DNA from: a virus
DNA length: 26,254 bases
Reading direction: 5' to 3' (one strand)
IMG/VR virus record: IMGVR_UViG_3300033064_000890
Location: 1 to 26,254 of that record
The translations under genes and the position numbers were made by a program. The notes below the pieces were generated by a model, which searched no databases, was not told where the DNA came from, and saw only the letters and a program-made list of their open reading frames with translations. Positions 7,076 to 14,001 of this stretch are shown piece by piece (position 1 is the stretch's first letter; the number at the start of each line of letters is the position of its first letter).

Positions 7076-8773
7076 ATGAAACTAATCTTTGATATTGAGA
7101 CTGACGGCCTGCTAGACACCCTCACTAAGGTGTGGTGTATTGTAGCCATAGATGAAGAAGGAACAGTACATACCTTTGAACCAGATAACATTAAGGAGGG
7201 AGTTAAGTTTCTTTCTCAGGCTGAGGAACTCATAGGTCACAATATCATAGGCTTTGATCTTGAAGCTTTAAGGATGCTTCATAAGTTTAACTTCAGTGGT
7301 ACGGTAACAGACACATTGGTTTGTAGTCGTACCATCTGGAGCAACCTTGCAGAGATTGACTTCAACCTTACAAGGAAGAGTAAAGACTTCCCTTCTAACT
7401 TGATAGGTAGCCATAGCTTAAAAGCTTGGGGGTATAGGCTTGGGAAGTACAAAGGAGAGTATACAGACTTTTCTCAGTACGCTCCTGCAATGTTAGACTA
7501 CTGTGTTCAGGATATACACGTAACAAAAGAACTTTATGATAAGATTATCAACAAGGGCTTCAGTGAGGAGGCACTTGATTTGGAGCATAAACTCCATACC
7601 ATGCTCATCACACAGGAAAAGAGAGGCTTTCCTTTTGATGAAAAAGGAGCTATGGCACTTTTTGCTGTTATCTCTCATAAGAGGGAAGAGCTTTATACTA
7701 AGCTTGTTGAAACCTTTGAGCCTACGATAGTACAGCTTAAAACAAAGCAGAAGGTTATCCCATTTAACCCGGCATCTAGGCAACAGATAGCAGATAGGCT
7801 GATGAAGAAGGGATGGGCTCCGAAGGTATTCACAAATACAGGAGAACCAAAGGTTGATGAGGCGGTATTGTCTACCATTAAGTTACCTGAGGCTGCCTTG
7901 CTTAGTGAGTATCTTATGCTGAACAAGAGGATTGGACAGTTGTCTTCAGGTAAACAAGCGTGGTTAAAACTATTAAAACAGGGGAGGATACATGGGAGCG
8001 TTAATCATATGGGGGCTGTTACTAGTAGGTGTACTCATAATAACCCTAATGTGGCTCAGGTTCCGAACAGCTCTGCGCCATTTGGTACAGAATGTAGAGC
8101 TTTATTCACCGCAGGGGGACGAGGCTATAAGCTTGTTGGAGCAGATGCTAGTGGTCTTGAGCTTAGGTGTCTCGCTCATTACATGGCTATTTATGATGGC
8201 GGTGCTTATGCCAATGAAGTAGTTAGTGGTGATATACACACAGCAAACCAGAAGGCTGCTGGTTTGGAAACAAGGAACCAAGCAAAGACCTTTATCTATG
8301 GGTTTTTATATGGGGCTGGTGATGAGAAGATAGGTAAGATCATAGGGAAGGGTGAGAGAGAAGGGAAGAAGATTAAGAAAAGCTTCCTTACAAAGACACC
8401 CGCTCTAAAGAAACTCCGTGAAGCTGTAAGTACTAAAGCAGAAACCTCTAAGGTTCTAAAGGGTTTGGATGGTCGTATCATACCTGTCAGACATAAACAC
8501 GCCGCACTTAACACACTCCTTCAGAGTGCAGGAGCTATCGTCTGTAAGACATGGTATGTCCTGATAGCTGAAGAGATGGTTAAGAGAGGTATAGAAGGAT
8601 ACATAGCTGGCTTTATTCATGACGAGGTACAGATAATTGTGAGTGAACACCAAGCAGAAGCTATGGGTGCTATCACCAAGCAGGTGATGAAAGAAGTGGA
8701 GAAACATTTTAACTTCCGTTGCCCTCTTGATAGTGAATTCAAGATAGGTGATAACTGGGCGCAAACACATTAA
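7076..8773 (+). CDS. DNA polymerase, family A with 3'-5' exonuclease (T7 gp5-like)
   Basis: Replicative polymerase with proofreading. The exonuclease domain has FDIETDG (D6, E8), HNIIGFD (D61) and YCVQD (Y142, D146). The polymerase domain has motif A GADASGLELR (D357), motif B RNQAKTFIYGFLYGAGDEK (R400, K404, Y408) and motif C IHDEVQI (H515, D516, E517). Y408 corresponds to T7 Y526 and to position 762 of E. coli Pol I, the tyrosine type often linked to fast lytic phages. At 565 residues it is about 140 shorter than T7 gp5. The distance between exonuclease motif III and motif A is about 211 residues against about 301 in T7, so the thioredoxin-binding insertion is probably absent. A GAGG lies about 9 bases before the ATG. 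Confidence 0.96.
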   Translation: MKLIFDIETDGLLDTLTKVWCIVAIDEEGTVHTFEPDNIKEGVKFLSQAEELIGHNIIGFDLEALRMLHKFNFSGTVTDTLVCSRTIWSNLAEIDFNLTRKSKDFPSNLIGSHSLKAWGYRLGKYKGEYTDFSQYAPAMLDYCVQDIHVTKELYDKIINKGFSEEALDLEHKLHTMLITQEKRGFPFDEKGAMALFAVISHKREELYTKLVETFEPTIVQLKTKQKVIPFNPASRQQIADRLMKKGWAPKVFTNTGEPKVDEAVLSTIKLPEAALLSEYLMLNKRIGQLSSGKQAWLKLLKQGRIHGSVNHMGAVTSRCTHNNPNVAQVPNSSAPFGTECRALFTAGGRGYKLVGADASGLELRCLAHYMAIYDGGAYANEVVSGDIHTANQKAAGLETRNQAKTFIYGFLYGAGDEKIGKIIGKGEREGKKIKKSFLTKTPALKKLREAVSTKAETSKVLKGLDGRIIPVRHKHAALNTLLQSAGAIVCKTWYVLIAEEMVKRGIEGYIAGFIHDEVQIIVSEHQAEAMGAITKQVMKEVEKHFNFRCPLDSEFKIGDNWAQTH

Positions 8774-8784
8774 AGACTCTATCT

Positions 8785-9528
8785 ATGAAACTACTAATTG
8801 ACGGTGATATTATAGCATACAAGGCAGCTAGTGCTGCTGAAAAGGCTACTAATTGGGGTGACGGTCTTTGGACTCTTCACGCTTGGGAGGAGGATGTACG
8901 CACAATCATTGACGAATACATCAAAGGATTTCTTAGCTCTGCTGAATTCAGTAGATATGAGGTAGCCTTGTCTTCTCCATTTAACTTCCGTAAGGATATC
9001 TTTGCTGAATATAAAGCAAACAGAACATCAACAAGGAAGCCAATGCTCCTTGGTTTTGCTAGGGATTACATTATAGAAAACCATTACGGGTTCTCTTGGT
9101 TTCAGCTAGAGGCTGATGATGTCCTAGGTATTAAAGCTACAGAAGACAACAGTGAGTATGTTATCTGGAGTGAGGATAAGGACTTGATGACCATACACGG
9201 TAATCACCTTGTAGATGAAGACATTGTATATGTCTCAGCATATGAGGCAGAGTTCAAGTTCTATCTACAGGTGTTGTGTGGGGATTCTACAGATAACTAT
9301 AAGGGTTGCCCAGGAGTTGGCCCTGTTTCTGCTGAGAAGATTCTTAAGAAAGCAGATAAAGACGGTGTTCCAATTTGGGATGCTATTGTAGCTGCCTATG
9401 GTAAGCAGGGGCTTAGTGAAGATCATACTCTCATACAGGCAAGGATGGCTTATATTTTGAATGACAAAAACTATAACAGAGAAACAGGAGAGATACTACT
9501 ATGGACACCAGAAATTCCCATACCATGA
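8785..9528 (+). CDS. 5'-3' exonuclease, FEN/T7 gp6 family
   Basis: A structure-specific 5' nuclease that removes RNA primers and, in T7, degrades host DNA together with endonuclease I. Metal-binding acidic residues are visible in LLIDGDI (D6, D8), LEADDVLG (E109, D111, D112), WSEDKDL (D131, D133) and GDSTDN (D167, D170). The latter opens a helix-three-turn-helix DNA-binding region, GCPGVGPVSAEKIL. FAEYKANR (about 73-80) is the usual basic substrate-contact region. The 247-residue length is somewhat below the roughly 300 of T7 gp6. It follows the polymerase gene after a gap of 11 bases, the same relative order as in T7 (genes 5 and 6), and overlaps the next start by 4 bases (ATGA). Confidence 0.93.
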   Translation: MKLLIDGDIIAYKAASAAEKATNWGDGLWTLHAWEEDVRTIIDEYIKGFLSSAEFSRYEVALSSPFNFRKDIFAEYKANRTSTRKPMLLGFARDYIIENHYGFSWFQLEADDVLGIKATEDNSEYVIWSEDKDLMTIHGNHLVDEDIVYVSAYEAEFKFYLQVLCGDSTDNYKGCPGVGPVSAEKILKKADKDGVPIWDAIVAAYGKQGLSEDHTLIQARMAYILNDKNYNRETGEILLWTPEIPIP

Positions 9529-9812
9529 ACAATCCAGATATCTATGGAGGTTATGATCATGTCTCCCGTCCTGCTCATTATGATATGCCTATTCAACCTA
9601 GGGAATATATCATGACGAACGGGCTGTCTTATTGTATGGGAAACATTGTGAAGTATGCATCCCGTGCTGGGAAGAAACAGTATGGGAATATGTCTATGAT
9701 TGATTCAGAACTAATTGACCTTCATAAGATTCAGGAGTATGCTGAATATCAGATAGAGGCTCTTAATGAGCTTAAGCTTGAAGCTAAAGTAGATAAGATA
9801 AACGGTTTTTAA
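9525..9812 (+). CDS. DUF3310 family protein (often annotated as nucleotide kinase)
   Basis: A 95-residue protein with the DUF3310 pattern: HYDMPIQPREYIMTNGLSYC, then GNIVKYASRAGKK and a helical DLHKIQEYAEYQIEAL. The family occurs in many phages and is often labelled nucleotide kinase because of its relation to T7 gp1.7, but no enzyme activity can be read from this sequence. ATG 9525 is preferred because it forms a 4-base ATGA overlap with the exonuclease stop. The in-frame ATG 9501 would overlap by 28 bases and adds an N-terminus unlike the family. Confidence 0.85.
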   Translation: MNNPDIYGGYDHVSRPAHYDMPIQPREYIMTNGLSYCMGNIVKYASRAGKKQYGNMSMIDSELIDLHKIQEYAEYQIEALNELKLEAKVDKINGF

Positions 9813-9833
9813 AACTCACCTCTATAGAATTTT

Positions 9834-10043
9834 ATGAACGTTTTTTCAAACGAACTTCATATTTCTGATTTATTGTTAAGGAAACTCAACGAGGCTTTTC
9901 CCGATAAACTTCCACCAATTGAGACGAATATTGAGAACCTCAGGTTTAGACAAGGACAACGAAGCGTTGTTGAGTACCTTACACAGATTTATAAAGAAGT
10001 TCATAACATAGATGAATATGGGTCTAGCAGCACCAAAAGTTAA
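9834..10043 (+). CDS. Small protein in the T7 gp6.3-6.5 position, unknown function
   Basis: A 69-residue protein with helix-like segments, NELHISDLLLRKLNEAFPDK and then QGQRSVVEYLTQIYKEV. The pattern of a leucine-rich helix, FPxxxP, and GQRxVVxYLxxIY resembles short proteins found in T7-like phages just before the head genes, but I cannot name a characterised member. It overlaps the next gene by about 25-30 bases. The start has no Shine-Dalgarno sequence. Confidence 0.65.
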   Translation: MNVFSNELHISDLLLRKLNEAFPDKLPPIETNIENLRFRQGQRSVVEYLTQIYKEVHNIDEYGSSSTKS

Positions 10044-10248
10044 TGTCCCTGACCCTCTTCCTGCACCTGCTCAGGCTATTGCCCCTAAAGAGGTAGAAGC
10101 TCCTGAGCTTGAACTTGAAGATGAAGGGACTGCTTCAGAAGATATTTTAAAAAAACGCAAAGGCAAGAAAGCACTTCGTGTAGATAAGGCTGGTGCGCAG
10201 CCGTTGTCTAGTAGTGTTATTTCTGGTCTTCAAATACCAGTATCTTAA
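10018..10248 (+). CDS. Small virion protein, T7 gp6.7/gp7.3-like (paralogue A)
   Basis: A 76-residue protein: a Pro/Ala/Glu-rich N-terminal half (PDPLPAPAQAIAPKEVEAPE), then a basic stretch LKKRKGKKALRVDKAG and a C-terminal SGLQIPVS. T7 gp7.3 ends in a similar way, with a basic GKKSLxV stretch and a short hydrophobic tail, and T7 gp6.7 has a related RKGLKV; both are small virion proteins encoded just before the portal, as here. The next gene has the same C-terminal pattern. An ATG at 10012 is also in frame; 10018 (MGL) fits the MG start shared with the neighbour. The likely role is a small tail or virion component, inferred from position and motif. Confidence 0.7.
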   Translation: MGLAAPKVNVPDPLPAPAQAIAPKEVEAPELELEDEGTASEDILKKRKGKKALRVDKAGAQPLSSSVISGLQIPVS

Positions 10249-10250
10249 TT

Positions 10251-10496
10251 ATGGGTGGAAAGAAAAGAGAATCAGAAGAACAAGAGGTAGTTAGCTATGC
10301 CCCTACTCCTGCTGTTGCTATACAGAGACAGGGCAAAAAATCTTTTGACCAAGATGAAAATGTAGCAGATATTGAGACAGGCTCAGATCTCTTCATCAAA
10401 AAGAAACGGAAAGGTAAAAGAGCGTTGGTAGCCCCTAAGGGTGGCGCATCTATTCCCTCCGATACGAGCTCGTCAGGGCTTTCAGTTCCTTATTAA
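10251..10496 (+). CDS. Small virion protein, T7 gp6.7/gp7.3-like (paralogue B)
   Basis: An 81-residue protein that begins MGGKKRESEEQ, similar in style to T7 gp7.3 (MGKK). It has a middle low-complexity region and a C-terminal KKKRKGKRALVAPKGGA followed by SGLSVPY. The basic KRKGK[KR]AL core and the SGLxxP end are shared with the preceding gene, so the pair looks like an old tandem duplication. Only two bases separate the two genes. It lies directly before the portal, where T7 encodes its tail protein gp7.3. Function is inferred, not shown. Confidence 0.7.
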   Translation: MGGKKRESEEQEVVSYAPTPAVAIQRQGKKSFDQDENVADIETGSDLFIKKKRKGKRALVAPKGGASIPSDTSSSGLSVPY

Positions 10497-10508
10497 ACAC
10501 TAGAAACA

Positions 10509-12050
10509 ATGATGGTACAAGAAAGTTCTTCTCTTCAGAAACGGTATGATGAGCTTACAGGAGATCGCTCCGTGTTTCTTGAGCGTGGTCGTGACTCAGC
10601 GGTACTGACTATTCCTAGTCTTCTCCCAGAAGAGGGGCATTCTTCTTCCACAAAGTTTGATACTCCTTATCAGAGTGTTGGGGCAAGAGGGGTAAACAAC
10701 CTAGCGTCAAAGCTGTTGCTTACTCTTCTCCCTGCTAACAGTCCTTTTGCCCGTCTTATAGTAGATGATTCTGCTCTTGCGGCGCTTGGTGCAGATGGAA
10801 GAGGAGAGGTAGAGGTAGGGCTAGCGAAGATTGAGAGGATGGTAATGGCTGATATAGAAACCAAGGCTATTCGTGTTCCAGTCTTTGAAGCTCTTAAGCA
10901 TCTTATTGTTACTGGAAATGCTCTAGTATACCTTGATAAGGGTGTTGGAACAATGAAGGTATTCAGACTTGATCGTTACGTTGTGAAGCGTGATGCTATG
11001 GGTAATGTTCTAGAGATTATTACCAAAGAGTCTGTAGATAAGAAGATGCTTCCTAATGAGGTCGTTGCTCTTATGCCTGACCTCACGGATACCGAACACA
11101 AGACACTGGATCTTTATACAGGTGTTGTGCTTACCTCTAAGGGTTATGAGGTACACCAAGAAGTTATGGGAGTAGAAATCCCAAAGAGTAGAGGGGTTTA
11201 TAAGAAAGGAAAGCTTCCTTTCATACCTCTTAGATTCATCCGTGTTGACGGAGAAGATTATGGTAGAGGCTACATTGAAGAGTACATAGGAGATCTTATT
11301 TCTCTTGAGGCACTTAGTCAGGCTATTGTTGAAGGTAGTGCAGCATCTGCAAAGGTGTTGTTCCTTGTTGCTCCAAACGGTACGACAAAAGCATCAACAC
11401 TCGGAAGAGCCGCTAACGGTGCGTTTGTTGATGGTAATGCTAATGATGTAACTACCCTACAGGTTCAGAAAGCCGCTGACTTCCGTGTTGCAGAATCTAC
11501 AAGTTCAAAGATTGAACAGAGACTTGCTTATGCTTTCCTTCTTAACAGTGCAGTGCAGCGTAATGCTGAGCGTGTGACTGCTGAAGAAGTTAGGTACATG
11601 GCTCAGGAACTAGAGGCCGCCCTTGGTGGTATTTACTCTATTCTTAGTCAGGAGTTCCAGCTTCCTCTTGTTACTCTTATTCTGGAGTCGCTTCAGAAAG
11701 AGAAGAAGATGCCAAAGCTCCCTAAAGAAATCAAACCAGTTATTGTTACAGGTGTTGAAGCTCTTGGTAGAGGGCAGGATCTTAACAAACTTGCTACATT
11801 TCTTCGGTACCTCCAACCCCTAGGCCCTCAGGTTATACAGAGTGAGTTGAAGGTTAGTGATTACATTGCCCGTCTTGGTGCTAGTCTTGGTATAGATACC
11901 TTTGGACTTATTAAGACTGAGCAGGAAAAGATGCAGGAACAGGAGGCAGCTCTTGCTCAACAGCAACAGATGATGCAGGATCAAACAATGGCTAGTATGG
12001 CAGAGCGTAGTGCTCCGGAACTTGCAAAGCAAATGGGAAACACTGAATAA
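10509..12050 (+). CDS. Portal protein, head-tail connector (T7 gp8-like)
   Basis: This protein forms the dodecameric portal ring through which DNA is packaged and ejected. The N-terminus reads SSSLQKRYDELTGDRSVFLE, and residues about 58-82 contain SVGARGVNNLASKLLLTLLP followed by NSPFARL, the most recognisable pattern of T7-type connectors. The length of 513 matches T7 gp8 (536). The C-terminal part, about residues 472-500, is rich in Gln and Met (EQEAALAQQQQMMQDQ) and likely helical. Two ATG codons follow each other at 10509 and 10512, and either could start. It is preceded by small virion genes and followed by an extra gene and the scaffold. Confidence 0.93.
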   Translation: MMVQESSSLQKRYDELTGDRSVFLERGRDSAVLTIPSLLPEEGHSSSTKFDTPYQSVGARGVNNLASKLLLTLLPANSPFARLIVDDSALAALGADGRGEVEVGLAKIERMVMADIETKAIRVPVFEALKHLIVTGNALVYLDKGVGTMKVFRLDRYVVKRDAMGNVLEIITKESVDKKMLPNEVVALMPDLTDTEHKTLDLYTGVVLTSKGYEVHQEVMGVEIPKSRGVYKKGKLPFIPLRFIRVDGEDYGRGYIEEYIGDLISLEALSQAIVEGSAASAKVLFLVAPNGTTKASTLGRAANGAFVDGNANDVTTLQVQKAADFRVAESTSSKIEQRLAYAFLLNSAVQRNAERVTAEEVRYMAQELEAALGGIYSILSQEFQLPLVTLILESLQKEKKMPKLPKEIKPVIVTGVEALGRGQDLNKLATFLRYLQPLGPQVIQSELKVSDYIARLGASLGIDTFGLIKTEQEKMQEQEAALAQQQQMMQDQTMASMAERSAPELAKQMGNTE

Positions 12051-12057
12051 ATAAATA

Positions 12058-12876
12058 ATGGCTAATCTTGCTCATAACATTGGTGAAATGTTAGCTAAGC
12101 TTGCAACCAAGCTTGGTAGAAAACTCACCGCAAAAGAAATCCTTACTCTAGATAAGAAAGCAGTTAGTTCTCTTCTTTCTCAAAAAACAACAGCCGAAGA
12201 AGCTGCAAAACTCTTAGGAAAGAAGAAGCTATCAGCAACAGAAGTAAAAGGTTTTCTAAAACCAGCTGTATCTCCAGCAGCTAAAGTTGAGCCTAAGACA
12301 AAAAGAACACCAACCCCAAAGTCTGTTAGGGCAAAGGGAACCAAAAATGTATCTGAAAGCCCACAGACTACGGCACTTGCTAAGCGAGGTGAGACAAGGA
12401 TGGAAGCACCTGTAAAGACTGTAAAAGGTGATAGAGTTCTTACACCACAGACTACAGCACTTGCTAAGCGAGGCGGTCGTGTTGAGGCTCCCTCTAAAAC
12501 AGGCACAGGTAGGAAGCTAGCAGCTGGCGCGGCTGTTGCAGCTGGGCTTGGTATTGCAGCCTCACGGAACGGACAGCAGGGAGATAGAACACAGGTTGAG
12601 TCTCTGAATAAGAAAACTTCAGTAGGTAGTACCCAGTCTCCAGAGAATGCTGCTGCAAGTGGAGAGGTAGATGCTGAAGCCGTTGCTCCTTCTGTAACAA
12701 TTCCTGAAGCACAGTTCAAAAAGGATGTTGTGGATTATGTACACACCAAAGGTGGTGATTATCCTATCTTCCGTAGGAATAGTGATTCAGCTATGACATG
12801 GCGTAACACATATGCAACAGCTAAAAAGAACGGAGAAAGTACGTTTACTTTCAATGGTCTTAAATATAAAGTATAA
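12058..12876 (+). CDS. Lys/Ala-rich protein between portal and scaffold, probable virion protein
   Basis: A 272-residue protein with no counterpart at this place in T7. The N-terminus (about 1-70) is helical and lysine-rich (LGRKLTAKEILTLDKKAVSS). The middle is basic and low in complexity and holds a duplicated PQTTALAKRG (residues 102 and 130). Residues about 155-170 (LAAGAAVAAGLGIAA) form a short hydrophobic helix. The last 45 or so residues (YPIFRRNSDSAMTWRNTYAT, then STFTFNGLKYKV) look like a small beta-rich domain of the type 'aromatic, xFxWxGxxYxV' that I associate with virion-linked phage proteins. Structural context and seven-base spacing to the portal gene suggest it is made with the head proteins. 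Exact role unknown. Confidence 0.75.
   Translation: MANLAHNIGEMLAKLATKLGRKLTAKEILTLDKKAVSSLLSQKTTAEEAAKLLGKKKLSATEVKGFLKPAVSPAAKVEPKTKRTPTPKSVRAKGTKNVSESPQTTALAKRGETRMEAPVKTVKGDRVLTPQTTALAKRGGRVEAPSKTGTGRKLAAGAAVAAGLGIAASRNGQQGDRTQVESLNKKTSVGSTQSPENAAASGEVDAEAVAPSVTIPEAQFKKDVVDYVHTKGGDYPIFRRNSDSAMTWRNTYATAKKNGESTFTFNGLKYKV
12361..12473 (+). repeat. 29-bp direct repeat inside the gene between portal and scaffold
   Basis: Copies at 12361-12389 and 12445-12473 are identical at 28 of 29 bases and in the same reading frame. Each encodes PQTTALAKRG. The intervening protein sequence (METRMEAPVK-type and RVEAPSKT after the second copy) is also loosely similar, pointing to a duplicated block of about 28 residues. 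Confidence 0.85.
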
Positions 12877-12881
12877 TCTAT

Positions 12882-13676
12882 ATGGATGCACAGAGCATTA
12901 ACACCTTTGTAGAAGAGACTAATGGAGCAGAGTCCGCAGAACATGTTAGGGCTATGCTAGATAAAGCTGAACAGATTGAGGCAAACAATAATCCAGACAG
13001 TGATGAACGTCCTGACTGGTTGCCTGAAAAGTTTAGCAGTGTTGAGCAGATGGCTCAGGCTTATAGTGAGCTTGAGAAGAAGCTTGGTCGTGGTGAGAAG
13101 ATAGAAGAGGAAGAAAGTGGAGAAGGGTTTGATCTTGATGAGGTTGTTAGTACATCTGTAGACGATGTAGAAGCACTCATTACTGAGAATGGTCTATCCT
13201 TTGATGTTCTCCAGAACGAATTCCTTGCTTATGGCACTCTCACTAAAGATAGCTTTGAGGATCTAGAAGCTGCTGGTTTCCCTCGTCCTGTTGTAGAAAC
13301 ATGGATTCAGGGGCAGAACGCAGTTGCAGACAACCTTAAAACATCCGTTCAGAGTCTTGCAGGAGGTGCAGAAAACTACTCAGCTATGCTTGAGTGGGCA
13401 GGGGAAAACCTCAATGATAGAGAGATTGGTGCTTTTAACAAAGCCATAGAGTCAGGTAATGTTGACTACATTGGTCTTGCTGTTAACGGCATCATGTCTA
13501 AGTTTAGTGCTGACGCAGAGCCTACCTTGATGAGGGGCGGTACTGGAACTGTTAGTGCTAATAGATTTAATAGTACAGCTGAACTTACAGCAGCTATGGG
13601 TGACCCTAAATACCATAAGGATTCAGCCTATAGGGAAAAGGTCTCAAAAATGCTAGCGAATAGTTCGCTTTTTTAA
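12882..13676 (+). CDS. Capsid assembly scaffold protein (T7 gp9-like)
   Basis: The protein guides assembly of the procapsid and is then released. Recognisable features are an acidic, helical N-terminal region, RPDWLPEKFSSVEQMAQAYS followed by ELEKKL at about residues 43-67, and a C-terminal end FNSTAELTAAMGDPKYHKDS followed by YREKV, the usual scaffold C-terminus that contacts the capsid protein. The length of 264 is close to T7 gp9 (307). It sits immediately upstream of the capsid region, as in T7, but here is separated from the capsid gene by a structured 338-nt gap with a tRNA. The start is an ATG in TATATGG with no Shine-Dalgarno sequence. Confidence 0.92.
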   Translation: MDAQSINTFVEETNGAESAEHVRAMLDKAEQIEANNNPDSDERPDWLPEKFSSVEQMAQAYSELEKKLGRGEKIEEEESGEGFDLDEVVSTSVDDVEALITENGLSFDVLQNEFLAYGTLTKDSFEDLEAAGFPRPVVETWIQGQNAVADNLKTSVQSLAGGAENYSAMLEWAGENLNDREIGAFNKAIESGNVDYIGLAVNGIMSKFSADAEPTLMRGGTGTVSANRFNSTAELTAAMGDPKYHKDSAYREKVSKMLANSSLF

Positions 13677-13699
13677 GGCATTTGTTTGCCTTAGTTCAT

Positions 13700-13752
13700 C
13701 CCCTATCGGGTATAAAAATAAGGGAGAGACCCTTAACTATACCTGATAGGGG
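13700..13752 (+). promoter_or_regulatory. Long two-part hairpin, possible RNA processing site
   Basis: The outer stem pairs CCCCTATCGGGTATA (13700-13714) with TATACCTGATAGGGG (13738-13752) over 15 positions with a single G-U pair. Inside it, TAAGGG pairs with CCCTTA across a five-base AGAGA loop. No T-run follows, so it is not a standard intrinsic terminator. A long perfect duplex directly before a tRNA is the kind of structure RNase III cleaves in T7 late transcripts; this role is inference. Confidence 0.6.
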
Positions 13753-13758
13753 TTACTT

Positions 13759-13831
13759 GCCGCCTTAGCTTTAACGGTAGAGCAACGGTTTTGTAAACCG
13801 AAGGTTGGGGGTTCAAGTCCCTCAGGTGGCT
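13759..13831 (+). tRNA. tRNA-Thr (anticodon UGU)
   Basis: A 73-nt cloverleaf. The acceptor stem pairs GCCGCCT with AGGTGGC (one G-U). The D-arm is GCTT/GAGC with loop TAACGGTA. The anticodon arm is ACGGT, loop TTTGTAA, ACCGA, with an A-A mismatch at the stem base. The variable loop is AGGTT and the T-arm GGGGG, TTCAAGT, CCCTC. Positions 34-36 are TGT, reading ACA threonine codons. The discriminator base is T, and CCA is not encoded (TCAG follows), so host enzymes must add it. It sits alone between the scaffold and capsid genes. ACA is common in most genes here. Confidence 0.9.
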
Positions 13832-13844
13832 CAGAAGCAAAAAG

Positions 13845-13951
13845 AAAGTTAAAGGAGCCGATGCTCCTATGATTGTAATGAGACACAACTGAAAGGTTGT
13901 GTAAGCTCAATACTCTAACCAGAGTACTATAGCCCTTGCGAGGACAACTTT
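13845..13951 (+). ncRNA. Candidate multi-branched structured RNA upstream of the capsid gene
   Basis: A closing stem can form between AAAGTT (13845-13850) and AACTTT (13946-13951). It encloses three hairpins: AGGAGC-CGAT-GCTCCT (13853-13868); TGAGACACAAC pairing with GTTGTGT and, after an AAG bulge, CTCA (13879-13909), with loop TGAAAG; and TACTCT-AACC-AGAGTA (13911-13926). This matches no RNA family I know: it lacks a T-loop for a tRNA and the hammerhead core. It could be a leader of the capsid mRNA or a separate small RNA. The hairpins are seen directly; the overall fold and function are inference. Confidence 0.4.
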
Positions 13952-13971
13952 AGGAAAGAAAGGTGAACAGT

Positions 13972-14001
13972 ATGATGCTGTCTTTTATTATTCAACATCA
14001 T
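13972..14001 (+). promoter_or_regulatory. Imperfect hairpin just before the capsid start
   Basis: ATGATGCTG (13972-13980) can pair with CAACATCAT (13993-14001) with one mismatch and a 12-base T-rich loop. A T-rich stretch follows (TTCTTTATTTTATT) up to the capsid ATG. It resembles a weak terminator, but its place directly before the most expressed gene argues that it acts on mRNA stability or initiation. Low certainty. Confidence 0.3.

Noticed and set aside
7992-8222. Plus-strand open frame with a hydrophobic product inside the polymerase gene
   Set aside because: It lies wholly within the conserved palm-domain coding sequence and has no start signal; its hydrophobicity is a frame-shift by-product.
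12180-12719. Minus-strand open frame of 179 codons opposite the gene between portal and scaffold
   Set aside because: It mirrors the Ala/Lys-rich coding strand (giving Ala/Ser/Val/Phe-rich sequence), and the plus-strand gene has a good context and a recognisable C-terminal domain.
13845-13951. Second tRNA, hammerhead ribozyme or known riboswitch in the hairpin cluster
   Set aside because: No T-loop TTCAA, no CUGANGA...GAAA core, and no conserved box of the riboswitch classes I know. It was left as an unclassified candidate.
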